From contig JAAOMR010000039.1 of the NCBI GenBank assembly GCA_018853935.1, positions 1-44,002 on the forward strand: 44,002 nt of DNA. The letters run 5' to 3'. A program made the translations under genes and the position numbers. The notes under the pieces were generated by a model. The model had not been told where the DNA came from. It saw only the letters and a program-made list of their open reading frames with translations, and made no database searches. This DNA comes from Acidithiobacillus ferrivorans (GTDB lineage: Bacteria > Pseudomonadota > Gammaproteobacteria > Acidithiobacillales > Acidithiobacillaceae). Below, one piece after another: positions 9,497 to 17,165 of this stretch (the stretch's first letter is position 1; each line of letters begins with the position of its first letter).

Positions 9497-10228
9497 CTAT
9501 GAGGAGTGGCTTGACAAATGCACTTCCACATTAAAATTGCTGGCATGTTTCGGCATATTCTTGGTAAATGGCGGATAAGCAGCCTCTTCCACCGATTTCA
9601 GCGCTGCCTTATCAATTGGTCTCACACCACTGGATTGAGCAATTTTCGCCCACAGCAGTTGGCCCGACGGCGTCAGCCGGAAGGTGATCACGGCTGTGCC
9701 ACTCAAATGCATCAGCCGGACGGCCTCCGGAACATGGGCATCGGCCTGAACCCGGGCGCGCACTATGCCAGCGTACTGATCTACAGCCGCCTCACGTGCA
9801 GCCATACTCGGCGCCGGGGGGGGCGGTGGCGGTGGTGGCGTGGTTACCGGCGGACTAGGCGGTACCACAGGTGCCGTAGGCAACGGTGTTTTGGCCATTA
9901 ACGGCTTGGGCGCTGGCACGTGCTGCACTACCGGCTTCGGCTGGGGAATGGGATGAGGTATCGGCTTAGGCACAGGTTTCGGATGCACTACCGGCTTTGG
10001 TGGCGGTGGCACCGGCTTCGGTTTGGGAGGTGCCGGTTGCATCATGTGAATGGCGATAACCTTCTTTACCATCGGCTTAGGTGGTGGCGTATTACTACTC
10101 CCCAAAATCAATCCACCTACTAGCACTACCTCTAACACTGCGCCAACCAACAATGCGCGTCCGAAATGCCCCTTCGGTCTTTTCGGACATTGTGGTGCCC
10201 AGGATGGATTACTGACGATTGTATTCAC
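9497..10228 (-). CDS. tonB: TonB, energy-transducing periplasmic protein
   Basis: TonB passes proton-motive-force energy from ExbB-ExbD to outer-membrane receptors. The 243-residue protein has a short cytoplasmic N terminus, one membrane anchor (about residues 23-43), a long Pro/Lys- and Pro-rich periplasmic spacer (PKPVP-type repeats, a run of eight prolines near residue 135) and a C-terminal TonB domain with SGTAVITFRLTPSGQL and the DKAALKSVEEAAYPPF segment. It follows exbD after about 110 bp and precedes the phosphoesterase gene. Its position suggests that it serves the receptor at 4835-7153; it could also serve others elsewhere in the genome. Confidence 0.93.
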   Translation of the reverse strand: MNTIVSNPSWAPQCPKRPKGHFGRALLVGAVLEVVLVGGLILGSSNTPPPKPMVKKVIAIHMMQPAPPKPKPVPPPPKPVVHPKPVPKPIPHPIPQPKPVVQHVPAPKPLMAKTPLPTAPVVPPSPPVTTPPPPPPPPAPSMAAREAAVDQYAGIVRARVQADAHVPEAVRLMHLSGTAVITFRLTPSGQLLWAKIAQSSGVRPIDKAALKSVEEAAYPPFTKNMPKHASNFNVEVHLSSHSS

Positions 10229-10337
10229 CGATTATATTCCTCATCTATATTATCAACGCTCAATCCTGACAAAAGATTCAACTTGCGCGGCAAAGATAAT
10301 CTATCGACTAGTTACCCACAAAGTATATATGCTTTGC

Positions 10338-10739
10338 CTAATTACTCGCTTTCGCGGCAATCCCGATATCACTCACCCCGGCTTTCTGACAGCGATCCAT
10401 CACATGAACGAAGTTCTGAAAGGGCACGCCCTTGTCGGCAGCGATAGTGACCTGAGTTTTGCCGGGATCGCTATCAGTGGCGAGCATTTTCTGCAGGCCG
10501 TCGAGATCATAGCGATGACCCTTTACATTCACTGATCCATCCTTATCGATATTGATGGTGTAGTGCGGATGCGGAAGCTGCTGTGCCTGACTAGCGGTCG
10601 GGAGCTGTAAATTCAGCCCCTTATCGGGGATCATTTGCAGCGTAATCATGATAAAAAACACCAGCAGGAAGAGCATGATATCAATCATGGGGATGATTTC
10701 CACCCGGCCCTTCTTCTGCTCGAAGTAACGGCGCTCCAT
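10338..10739 (-). CDS. exbD: ExbD, TonB-system proton channel subunit
   Basis: ExbD and ExbB form the inner-membrane proton channel that energises TonB. The 133-residue protein has the typical single N-terminal transmembrane helix carrying the essential aspartate (IIPMIDIMLFLLVFFIM, Asp near residue 20), followed by a periplasmic domain with the VTIAADKGVPF motif. The ATG at 10739 overlaps the exbB stop by one base (TGATG), so translation is coupled; a TTG one codon earlier is less likely. Confidence 0.94.
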   Translation of the reverse strand: MERRYFEQKKGRVEIIPMIDIMLFLLVFFIMITLQMIPDKGLNLQLPTASQAQQLPHPHYTINIDKDGSVNVKGHRYDLDGLQKMLATDSDPGKTQVTIAADKGVPFQNFVHVMDRCQKAGVSDIGIAAKASN

Positions 10740-11422
10740 CAACTGGCCCTTGCCACAGACAGCACTTCACCGCGCTGTTTATCACTGTTGTCCGGCGTGA
10801 GCATGGGCTGACCGTCCATCCGATTGAGCAGCATGGTCTTTACGGAATCCAGTTGCAGGAGAATCTGCCGTACCTGATTGTTGAAGGCATTGAAAGCGAC
10901 CAGACCGAGCATGGCGATAAACAGGCCGGTTGCCGTGGCGACCAGCGCGTCAGCCACACCACCGGTAACCGCCGCAGGAGCGTGTCCCGGCGCGGCCAGC
11001 ACCGAAAAGGCGTGGAACATGCCGATAATCGTGCCGAACAAACCCAGCAGCGGCGCTAAAGTGATGATAGTGTCCAGCAACCATAGGCGGCGATCCAGTT
11101 GCGGCGCCAACACCAGCACGCTTTCTTCCAGACGGCTGGCAAGGGCTTCACCCTTGACCTGTCCGTGATGGGAAGCGGCCATTCGCAGCAAAGTGGCTTC
11201 GGGCAGGTCTCCGGCGCTTGTAGTCATTTTATTAAGCGTTTCACGATCCAGCCGACCATGGCTACCCAACTCCTGTACAAACACCAGCCCACGCAAAATG
11301 GTGCGCCGCAGGTACCAAAAGCGGTCCACTATCACCGCCAGCTCAACCAACAGCAGAATACCGAGTATGTAAAGAACGCCATCTGAATAGTTGGCGAGAT
11401 GAATGAGATATTGCAGGTTCAT
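10739..11422 (-). CDS. exbB: ExbB, MotA/TolQ/ExbB proton channel protein
   Basis: The 227-residue inner-membrane protein shows three hydrophobic segments (about residues 13-32, 112-135 and 153-175) and the MotA/TolQ/ExbB core motifs, including LLDTIITLAPLLGLFGTIIGM and GVADALVATATGLFIAM. It is the first gene of the exbB-exbD-tonB-phosphoesterase cluster. An AGAGGGG ribosome-binding site lies about 8-14 bp upstream of the ATG at 11422. A Pho-type promoter precedes it. ExbB rather than TolQ is preferred because tonB follows and no tolA, tolB or pal gene is near. Confidence 0.93.
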   Translation of the reverse strand: MNLQYLIHLANYSDGVLYILGILLLVELAVIVDRFWYLRRTILRGLVFVQELGSHGRLDRETLNKMTTSAGDLPEATLLRMAASHHGQVKGEALASRLEESVLVLAPQLDRRLWLLDTIITLAPLLGLFGTIIGMFHAFSVLAAPGHAPAAVTGGVADALVATATGLFIAMLGLVAFNAFNNQVRQILLQLDSVKTMLLNRMDGQPMLTPDNSDKQRGEVLSVARAS

Positions 11423-11449
11423 GGTAGCCCCTCTTCAACCGAAAGGACC

Positions 11450-11494
11450 ACCATAGCAAATCAATGTGACAGTTTTATGAACCTTTTATGACGT
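11450..11494 (-). promoter_or_regulatory. Pho-type promoter (three PhoB half-sites plus -10) of exbB-exbD-tonB-phosphoesterase
   Basis: Read toward exbB, the heptamers ACGTCAT, GGTTCAT and CTGTCAC (11494 down to 11466) repeat every 11 bp, each pair separated by AAAA. Exactly 10 bp beyond the last one is TATGGT (11455-11450), in the same geometry as the promoter of the TonB receptor gene. The third repeat matches the consensus CTGTCAT in six of seven bases. exbB starts 28 bp after the -10. Recognition by PhoB is inferred from pattern and spacing. Confidence 0.78.
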
Positions 11495-11601
11495 TTTTAT
11501 ATCAATGGCATTTTTCTTGTAACCCGGACAGCTTTCATCAAAGCGTTAGGACACAATCTCCAGCAGCACGCAACCCAAATCCAGTCATGGAAAAAGGTGA
11601 A

Positions 11602-12117
11602 TTACTGTAATGGAATTGTTTGCTGTTCAGGCTGCTGTGGCGCCGTTGGCTGGCTGCTGGCCGGGGGCAACACCACCCCCGCCGGGGCTTGCGCACTGGC
11701 AGCCAATCCCAGCCGCTGCGAAAGAAGTTTTTGAAACTGCAAAGACAACGGCTTGTCACCAAAAGTCCCAATGCGGATATTGGCCCTGGTAACATCCGTC
11801 GCCATGGACGTCAGCGTCACCTTAGCCGTCTGTCCATCTTGGGTGGTACCTTCAAGCAAAAGCTTAGAAGGACTCTTGTGGATTTCACCGTTATAGCGAA
11901 TGTTCATTTCTCCGAATGCCGCCTGGGACGCCGCACTGACCCGACTCACCGAAGTCGGGTAGAACGCATAGAAATTGGCGACCCCGCCGTTCTCCGCGTA
12001 AGCCACCGCCCCGCCGCCAGCTCCGGCTGCAAGGAGCGCCACACATCCGCCAAGCGGCAGCGTTGCCACCGCACCTGCTACCACCGCCAACCACGCCAAC
12101 CGCCGCTGCATCGCCAT
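11602..12117 (-). CDS. DUF3568-like lipoprotein
   Basis: The 171-residue protein has a lipoprotein signal (hydrophobic core then LGGC, cysteine near residue 25), so it should be lipid-anchored in the periplasm. The short mature domain resembles the DUF3568 family (GGGAVAYAENGGVANFYAFYPTS, then a two-strand repeat ending in VTLTSMATDVTRANIRIGTFGD). The C-terminal 35 residues are Pro/Gln/Ala-rich and look disordered. The function is unknown. AGGGGG lies 5 bp upstream of the ATG at 12117. It is downstream of the tRNA-Leu terminator and may run on toward the exbB promoter region; no terminator of its own is evident. Confidence 0.75.
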   Translation of the reverse strand: MAMQRRLAWLAVVAGAVATLPLGGCVALLAAGAGGGAVAYAENGGVANFYAFYPTSVSRVSAASQAAFGEMNIRYNGEIHKSPSKLLLEGTTQDGQTAKVTLTSMATDVTRANIRIGTFGDKPLSLQFQKLLSQRLGLAASAQAPAGVVLPPASSQPTAPQQPEQQTIPLQ

Positions 12118-12158
12118 GCCAACCCCCTAGCTCCGTGAAAAACCGGAAAAAATGGCTA

Positions 12159-12182
12159 CAAAAAAACCCGGCAGAACCGGGC
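12159..12182 (-). terminator. Rho-independent terminator of tRNA-Leu
   Basis: On the minus strand a CCCGG/CCGGG stem with a TTCTG loop is followed by seven T residues. It lies 14 bp after the CCA end of the tRNA. Confidence 0.9.
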
Positions 12183-12195
12183 TTCTTCAGTTTTT

Positions 12196-12282
12196 TGGTA
12201 CCGAGAGTCGGACTCGAACCGACACGATGTCACCACCACCGGATTTTGAGTCCGGCGCGTCTACCAGTTCCGCCATCCCGGC
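12196..12282 (-). tRNA. tRNA-Leu (anticodon CAA)
   Basis: The 87-nt minus-strand gene folds as a class II tRNA with a long variable arm (GGTGGTGACATCGTG region). The anticodon stem CCGGA/TCCGG encloses the loop CTCAAAA, giving anticodon CAA, which reads UUG. The T-loop is GGTTCGAGTCC and CCA is encoded at the 3' end. The first acceptor pair is G-U. It has a clear terminator at 12159-12182. Confidence 0.97.
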
Positions 12283-12347
12283 AAAATATTAGCGTATATC
12301 TTAAAGGGTCTGCCCGCCCTAAGCAAGACCGGGCAGGCAATCAGAGA

Positions 12348-12893
12348 TTAATGCCATCCCCAGCCTGGGCCTCCCCACCAACCCCAAGGTCCCCAAGGAC
12401 CCCAAGGACCACCACCCCAGCCCCCGTTAATAAAGACCGTACTCGTGGCGGGTTCAGGCACTTCCAGCGGCCACAAATACACGGTACTGGCTTGCAGTTG
12501 CGGGTAAGGATACGCATACCCTCCAACCTTTTCCACCTGCACTCCCGTCACCGTACCCACAAAGGTAAGCTCCCTTCCCGCCGCGTAAAGCGCCGGGTCG
12601 TAGAAGCCTGGGGCACAGGCGATAAATCGCCCTTCATCAAACTTTTTCTGACCCTGATAAGGCCGTCCATCCTGACGTAGTGGCAGCGCCATTACCGTAA
12701 AGCAGGTCTCCTGAGCCTTCGGCCGTGCCTGAATCAGTATTCCACCCCAGCGCACCAGCTTTCCGTTTTCCGCCCCCGTCTGCGCCTGATGTGGTGTAAT
12801 GGGCGGGAACTGCCCACTCACCGTCGTAACCGTTGCGCATCCCCCCAAAACTATCGCCGCGATCACACCCGTCAATGCCTTCAATGTGTTCAT
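12348..12893 (-). CDS. Slp-family outer-membrane lipoprotein
   Basis: The 181-residue protein has a lipobox (VLGGC, cysteine near residue 19) and the Slp fold segments: RWGGILIQARPKAQETCFTV, FIACAPGFYDPALYAAGRELTFVGTVTG and AYPYPQLQAS. E. coli Slp is an outer-membrane lipoprotein induced in stationary phase and linked to acid stress; this role is only suggestive for an acidophile. The last 30 residues are a Trp/Gly/Pro-rich tail (repeats of GPWGPWG), an unusual extension. The ATG at 12893 follows AGGAGG by 5 bp; an upstream in-frame ATG at 12914 lacks such a site. Confidence 0.82.
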   Translation of the reverse strand: MNTLKALTGVIAAIVLGGCATVTTVSGQFPPITPHQAQTGAENGKLVRWGGILIQARPKAQETCFTVMALPLRQDGRPYQGQKKFDEGRFIACAPGFYDPALYAAGRELTFVGTVTGVQVEKVGGYAYPYPQLQASTVYLWPLEVPEPATSTVFINGGWGGGPWGPWGPWGWWGGPGWGWH

Positions 12894-13107
12894 TGCAACC
12901 TCCTGCATCGCCATCGTTCACAGACAAACACCACAGTGTAGACCATCTTCCTTGAGCACATTACTGCGTCAAAGCAGGTGCCTGCAGGACCATATCAAGC
13001 ATCACAAAAGTTTCACCAGACGGCCTATACCGACGAACAATCTCTCGGCACGGTCACCGGCACCGCGCCCGCCGCCGGTAACTTATTTCGGCAGCCCCAG
13101 TGTCCGC

Positions 13108-14403
13108 TCACACTGTCCAAGACAACTCCGCACAAAGCCCGCCACCGGTGGCATTAAAAAGGCGCAGACGCATCCCCTGCGCTTCTGCCAATTGACGGGC
13201 AATAGCCAGACCAAGGCCACTGCCCTCACTATGCCCGCGCGCATCATCCAGACGAATGAACGGTTCAAAAACTTTCTCCAGATCCGCCTCCGGAATTCCC
13301 GGGCCGGCATCGCACAGACGTAACAGGAGATGCCCCGGCGTTTTCTTAAACTCTGCCGTCATCCTCCCACCGCCGTAACGCAAAGCATTATCTAAAAGAT
13401 TGGACAGCAGCCGGCGCAAAGCCTCCCGATCTCCCCGGAAGGGGTAACGACGCGGTAATGCTGCCTCCCAGTGGCCGCCCTCCCGCTCGAAATCCGCGCC
13501 CACTTCGGCCAGCAATACCATCAGATCAAAATCCGCCACTTTTGCCGCCATACCGCGACCCAGCGCAAGAGATTGGGCCAGCAGCTCATCCATCCGCTCT
13601 ATATCCTGCAACATACCGTCCCGAAGACGCTGCGGCGTGGTCTCCGGCAACAGTTCCCAGGCCATACGCAGGCGCGCCAGCGGTGAACGCAGATCGTGGG
13701 AAATCCCGGCCAGCAACAACGACTGATGATTAATCATCGCCTGCAAACGGGTCCGCAGGTTAGCGAAAGTATTGAGAATATCCTGGAACTCATAAGCACC
13801 GCCGCGCGGCAGACTCGGCAGAGGTGCCTTTAACCATCCGCGCAATGCCTCTGAAATCACGCCGAGAGGCCGTAATACCCGACGGACCAGAATCATGGTC
13901 AGCACCAACAGCGCGAGGGTTGAAAAAGCCAGCACAAAAATCATGGCAACGGGGAGAGACGAGGCCAAGCGCCCGCGGTCAAAATGTACCCAGGCCGTTT
14001 GTCCGGAAACAGTAACCGGCACCCAAAACGTACGCACGCTTCCGCCCAAAACATCCACACGCACGGGTTCTCCTAAGCGCCTGGCCAGCGCACGACTCAG
14101 CAACCAGCCATATATATGCCCATGGGTATGCTCTATAGAACGATCCAAATGCGCGGCAATTTCTATCCCATTGTCGGCCTGCAGACTGGCTAAAAAAGTG
14201 GGGCGCTCTTGCGGAGACAATTCGGCATAGGTTTTCGCACTGATCACAATCAAACCTGCCAGATCCTCCGCCGAGCGCTCGGCCAGCGGATATAGCACCG
14301 TAGCCACAATGATCACTAAGGTCAGAATCTGCAGAACAACAATACCCAGCCCCAAGGTCCAGGCCGTTTGCGAAAACAGGCTGCGTCCGCGCCACAGGCT
14401 CAT
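13108..14403 (-). CDS. EnvZ-type sensor histidine kinase
   Basis: The 431-residue membrane kinase has a transmembrane helix at about 15-40, a periplasmic sensor region of about 110 residues, a second helix at about 150-174, a HAMP linker, and the kinase core: H box LAGISHDLRSPLAR (phosphoacceptor His236), N box LLSNLLDNALRYGGG (Asn335/Asn339), G1 DAGPGIP (365-371), F box VFEPF, and G2 GSGLGLAIARQ. It pairs with the OmpR-type regulator immediately upstream, whose stop overlaps this start (ATGA). The signal is unknown. The core is closest in style to EnvZ/OmpR-group kinases. Mature pairing with targets cannot be predicted here. Confidence 0.93.
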   Translation of the reverse strand: MSLWRGRSLFSQTAWTLGLGIVVLQILTLVIIVATVLYPLAERSAEDLAGLIVISAKTYAELSPQERPTFLASLQADNGIEIAAHLDRSIEHTHGHIYGWLLSRALARRLGEPVRVDVLGGSVRTFWVPVTVSGQTAWVHFDRGRLASSLPVAMIFVLAFSTLALLVLTMILVRRVLRPLGVISEALRGWLKAPLPSLPRGGAYEFQDILNTFANLRTRLQAMINHQSLLLAGISHDLRSPLARLRMAWELLPETTPQRLRDGMLQDIERMDELLAQSLALGRGMAAKVADFDLMVLLAEVGADFEREGGHWEAALPRRYPFRGDREALRRLLSNLLDNALRYGGGRMTAEFKKTPGHLLLRLCDAGPGIPEADLEKVFEPFIRLDDARGHSEGSGLGLAIARQLAEAQGMRLRLFNATGGGLCAELSWTV

Positions 14404-15083
14404 GGGACAGGCATGAACCGATATCCAGCGCCACGCTCTGTCCGCAAAAAGCGTGCTTGCCGGGGATTCTCTTCAATAATTTTGCGCAGACGAGTCACCC
14501 GCACATCTATACTCCGATCAAAGCGCCCGTCCTCTTCTCCGCCCAACAACTGCAGCAGAAGATCGCGACTCAGTATACGTCGCGGGCGCTGCGCGAAGAC
14601 CAGCAACAGCTCCATTTCCGCCGGATTTACGTCAATCTCCACATCACCACGATAGAGCCGCCGCTCGGCCATATGCAAATGGAAATTACCAAAGTGGAGT
14701 TTTTCGCCGCCCTCATCTTTCCCGCTACGGCGCAACAAGGCCCGCAAACGCGCCACCAGCTCCCGCGCATTGAAAGGCTTTGCCAGGTAATCATCAACGC
14801 CACTTTCCAGTCCAAGGATACGTTCTTCGTCCTCGCCACGAGCCGAGAGCATAAGAATAGGAGGCCCGCCTTCCTTACTGCGCAACTCTTTGGCGAGACT
14901 GATGCCATCCTGTCCCGGCAACATCCAGTCGAGCACCATCACATCCACTGGGCCCGCCGCCATTTGTTGACGCATCTGCTGTCCATTGGCCGCCCATAGC
15001 ACCGCGAAGCCCTGGGCTTCGAGAAACTCCTGCAGCATAGCCGCAAGCCGCTGATCATCATCCACTATCAAAACGACTGCCAT
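14400..15083 (-). CDS. OmpR-family two-component response regulator
   Basis: The 227-residue protein has a receiver domain with the acidic triad VDDD (residues 7-10), phosphoacceptor Asp52 in MVLDWMLPGQDG, the conserved Ser in MLSARGE and Lys in YLAKPFN. It is followed by a winged-helix DNA-binding domain (NPAEMELLLVFAQRPRRILSRDLLLQ, DVRVTRLRKI, VRTxRGxGYRF-like LRTERGAGYRF). The ATG at 15083 has GCGAGG 7 bp upstream and starts directly at the receiver; the frame extends upstream without such signals. It overlaps the kinase gene downstream. It could control the nearby Slp and DUF3568 lipoproteins, which is a guess from position. Confidence 0.93.
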   Translation of the reverse strand: MAVVLIVDDDQRLAAMLQEFLEAQGFAVLWAANGQQMRQQMAAGPVDVMVLDWMLPGQDGISLAKELRSKEGGPPILMLSARGEDEERILGLESGVDDYLAKPFNARELVARLRALLRRSGKDEGGEKLHFGNFHLHMAERRLYRGDVEIDVNPAEMELLLVFAQRPRRILSRDLLLQLLGGEEDGRFDRSIDVRVTRLRKIIEENPRQARFLRTERGAGYRFMPVP

Positions 15084-15349
15084 CTCAGCCTCGCAAAACC
15101 ATTTTCCGGAAATATTCTCGAAATATGTCGGAGTTACTATACCACCATAGGCAGCAGCGGTACCCAAACTAAAAGATGGAGTGGAGCGAAAAGGTCAGGC
15201 AATCGGTCGACATCACTTTAGGGCGGGTGATTGCAACACAAGTTTTGTAGCGGTTGTTTTGCGGCTATTGGACGGACTTCTGGTCCGTCTTTTTTTGTGT
15301 CCTTAAGGCGATGGTATACTAGACCAGACTCGCTCAACAAGGATACCGT
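15084..15349. other. Divergent intergenic region with an orphan terminator and the orn promoter
   Basis: The 266 bp between the response-regulator and orn starts contain no credible protein gene. They hold a strong plus-strand terminator (15271-15296) that ends no annotated gene, and a TATACT -10 element (15315-15320) placed for orn. A short plus-strand RNA ending at the terminator is possible. Confidence 0.5.
15271..15296 (+). terminator. Strong intrinsic terminator upstream of orn, parent transcript unknown
   Basis: GACGGAC and GTCCGTC pair perfectly around a TTCTG loop and are followed by seven T residues on the plus strand. No plus-strand gene lies before it within the region, so it either ends a small RNA or insulates orn. 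Confidence 0.85.
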
Positions 15350-15922
15350 ATGGACCCCAAAGCACACCGCCTCATCTGGATTGACCTGGAGATGACAGGC
15401 CTGCAACCAGAACAGGATCAGATTCTGGAAATCGCCACGCTGGTCACGGACAACAACCTGCGAATTCTCTGCGAAGGTCCGGTATTGGCCGTGCATCAAC
15501 CGGAATTCGCACTCACGGCTATGGATGACTGGAACCAGCGTACCCATGGCGCTTCCGGTCTCCTGCAACGGGTCCGCGATAGTCGCCTGGATACGGCCGC
15601 AGTGGAAACACAAACGCTGGACTTCCTGCACCAGCATGTCACAGCAGGTACCTCACCGATCTGCGGCAACAGCGTATGTCAGGATCGCCGCTTTTTAGCC
15701 CGCCTGATGCCGCGGCTGGAACGCTTTTTTCACTACCGGATGATGGATGTCAGCACCATCAAGGAACTGGCCACGCGCTGGTATCCACATCTGCCCAAAT
15801 TCCCCAAAGCCGAGCGCCACGAAGCGCTGGCCGATATCCGCGAATCCGTTAGTGAGCTCGCTTACTATCGCGAGCGGCTTTTCACGCAGACATCATCATT
15901 GCCCAACTCCGAGGCCGAATAG
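15350..15922 (+). CDS. orn: Orn, oligoribonuclease
   Basis: This essential 3'-to-5' exoribonuclease degrades two- to five-nucleotide RNA fragments, including pGpG from c-di-GMP turnover. The 190-residue protein belongs to the DEDDh exonucleases: WIDLEMTGL supplies the first Asp and Glu, [11 protein letters not shown] the third acidic site, and [11 protein letters not shown] the final His and Asp. The length matches E. coli Orn (181). The ATG at 15350 has AAGGA 6 bp upstream and a TATACT -10 element about 30 bp upstream. Confidence 0.96.
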   Translation: MDPKAHRLIWIDLEMTGLQPEQDQILEIATLVTDNNLRILCEGPVLAVHQPEFALTAMDDWNQRTHGASGLLQRVRDSRLDTAAVETQTLDFLHQHVTAGTSPICGNSVCQDRRFLARLMPRLERFFHYRMMDVSTIKELATRWYPHLPKFPKAERHEALADIRESVSELAYYRERLFTQTSSLPNSEAE

Positions 15923-16079
15923 ATCTCAAGGTCAGTCCGGCCGCTGCCACAACATGCGTGCCCGTCCCTGCGTCGGCCCAGTGCAGATGCATCTGCTCCG
16001 ATGTTAAGATGGCAATTTGCAGCCGTTCATACATTTGGGGCGGGGTGGATGCAGTGCTGGTCATGGAGGCTCCAACGCG
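15923..16079. other. Intergenic region between orn and the flavin monooxygenase gene
   Basis: I see no gene or clear terminator in these 157 bp. The flavin monooxygenase frame is open from a TTG at 16017, but the sequence up to 16080 does not look like conserved protein. Confidence 0.4.
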
Positions 16080-17165
16080 GTGGATATTGATCTCTTCTAC
16101 GAACTCGCCGTACCTGCCCATCTCGGCCGCAGCGAGGCCCAAGTTTATCATGAAACACTGGATGAGATTAGCCTCGCCGACACCTTGGGCTTTCACGGCG
16201 CCTGGCTCGTGGAACACCATTTCATGCGCGAGTACTCGCACTCCAGCAGTCCGGAAACCTTCCTCGCCGCAGCCAGCCAGCGCACCAAGAATCTGCGTCT
16301 CGGCCATGCCATCGTTGTTCTGCCATACAATCATGTCGTGCGCGTTGCGGAACGCGTCGCCGCCTTGGATATCCTCAGCCATGGCCGCCTGGAACTGGGC
16401 ATAGGGCGTGGTTTTTCCCCCAAGGAATATCAACTTTTTGGCAGCCAAATGGCAGACAGTCGACGGCATATGCAGGAAGGCTTACAAATTCTTCGCCAGG
16501 CAGGCGGTGGACCCTTCAGCCATCATGGAAAACTCTATAATTTCGATGAACTGGATATTCTTCCCAAACCCCTCCAGCAACCCCATCCACCGCTGTGGAC
16601 GGCAGCAGTGAGCCCGACGACTATCCAATGGGCAGCACAGGAAGGTATTGGCGTGCTCTCCGGACCGTTTAAACCGTGGTTCCTCATCAAACAAGATCTG
16701 CGTGCCTATAAAAAGAGCTGGCGACAACACCATGGAGACGGTCCGTTGCAAAAAGGCAAGAATGCGGGTTTTGCCATGACCATTGGCTGCCTGTGTCTGG
16801 AGGATGCGGCGGAAGCACGGCACTGGGCCGAGGGCTTCACCTGGTATTACCAGCGACTGCTGGATCAGACCCGGCCGGTCCTCGCACAGCTCAAGGAAAG
16901 CTATGAATACTATCACCGTCTCGGCTTTCTCGAACCACTGTTGCGCCGCGGCCTCAGTCTGCGTCTGCTAGAGACTATGGGTATGGTCGTGGTAGGCGAT
17001 CCTGACACCTGCCGTCAGAAACTGGCCCGTTACGCCCGGGCGGGCGTGGATCGGCTGATTTTGGCCGTCGGTGCCGGGATGGTCCCCAGCGCCGTAACCC
17101 AACGCTCGCTGCACCTGCTCGCCGATGAGGTGTTACCTGTCCTGCGCGGCACCCACCCCCGATAA
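16080..17165 (+). CDS. LLM-class flavin-dependent monooxygenase
   Basis: The 361-residue protein is a bacterial-luciferase-like TIM-barrel oxidoreductase that uses reduced flavin and O2. Family marks are ADTLGFHGAWLVEHHF near the N terminus (the EHH active-site region), RTKNLRLGHAIVVLPYNHVVRVAERVAALDILSHGRLELGIGRG (split here over conserved strands 3 and 4) and VVGDPDTCRQKLARYARAGVDRLIL near the end. I chose the GTG at 16080, preceded by GGAGG, because it opens the family's first strand (VDIDLFYEL). The next gene starts on its stop codon (TAATG), so the two are coupled. The substrate is unknown; it may act with the SDR and diiron oxygenase that follow. Confidence 0.85.
   Translation: MDIDLFYELAVPAHLGRSEAQVYHETLDEISLADTLGFHGAWLVEHHFMREYSHSSSPETFLAAASQRTKNLRLGHAIVVLPYNHVVRVAERVAALDILSHGRLELGIGRGFSPKEYQLFGSQMADSRRHMQEGLQILRQAGGGPFSHHGKLYNFDELDILPKPLQQPHPPLWTAAVSPTTIQWAAQEGIGVLSGPFKPWFLIKQDLRAYKKSWRQHHGDGPLQKGKNAGFAMTIGCLCLEDAAEARHWAEGFTWYYQRLLDQTRPVLAQLKESYEYYHRLGFLEPLLRRGLSLRLLETMGMVVVGDPDTCRQKLARYARAGVDRLILAVGAGMVPSAVTQRSLHLLADEVLPVLRGTHPR

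Noticed and set aside
12310-12337. CTGCCCG...CGGGCAG inverted repeat between tRNA-Leu and the Slp-like gene as a terminator.
   Set aside because: The 14-base loop is long and no T run follows on either strand, so I did not call a terminator.
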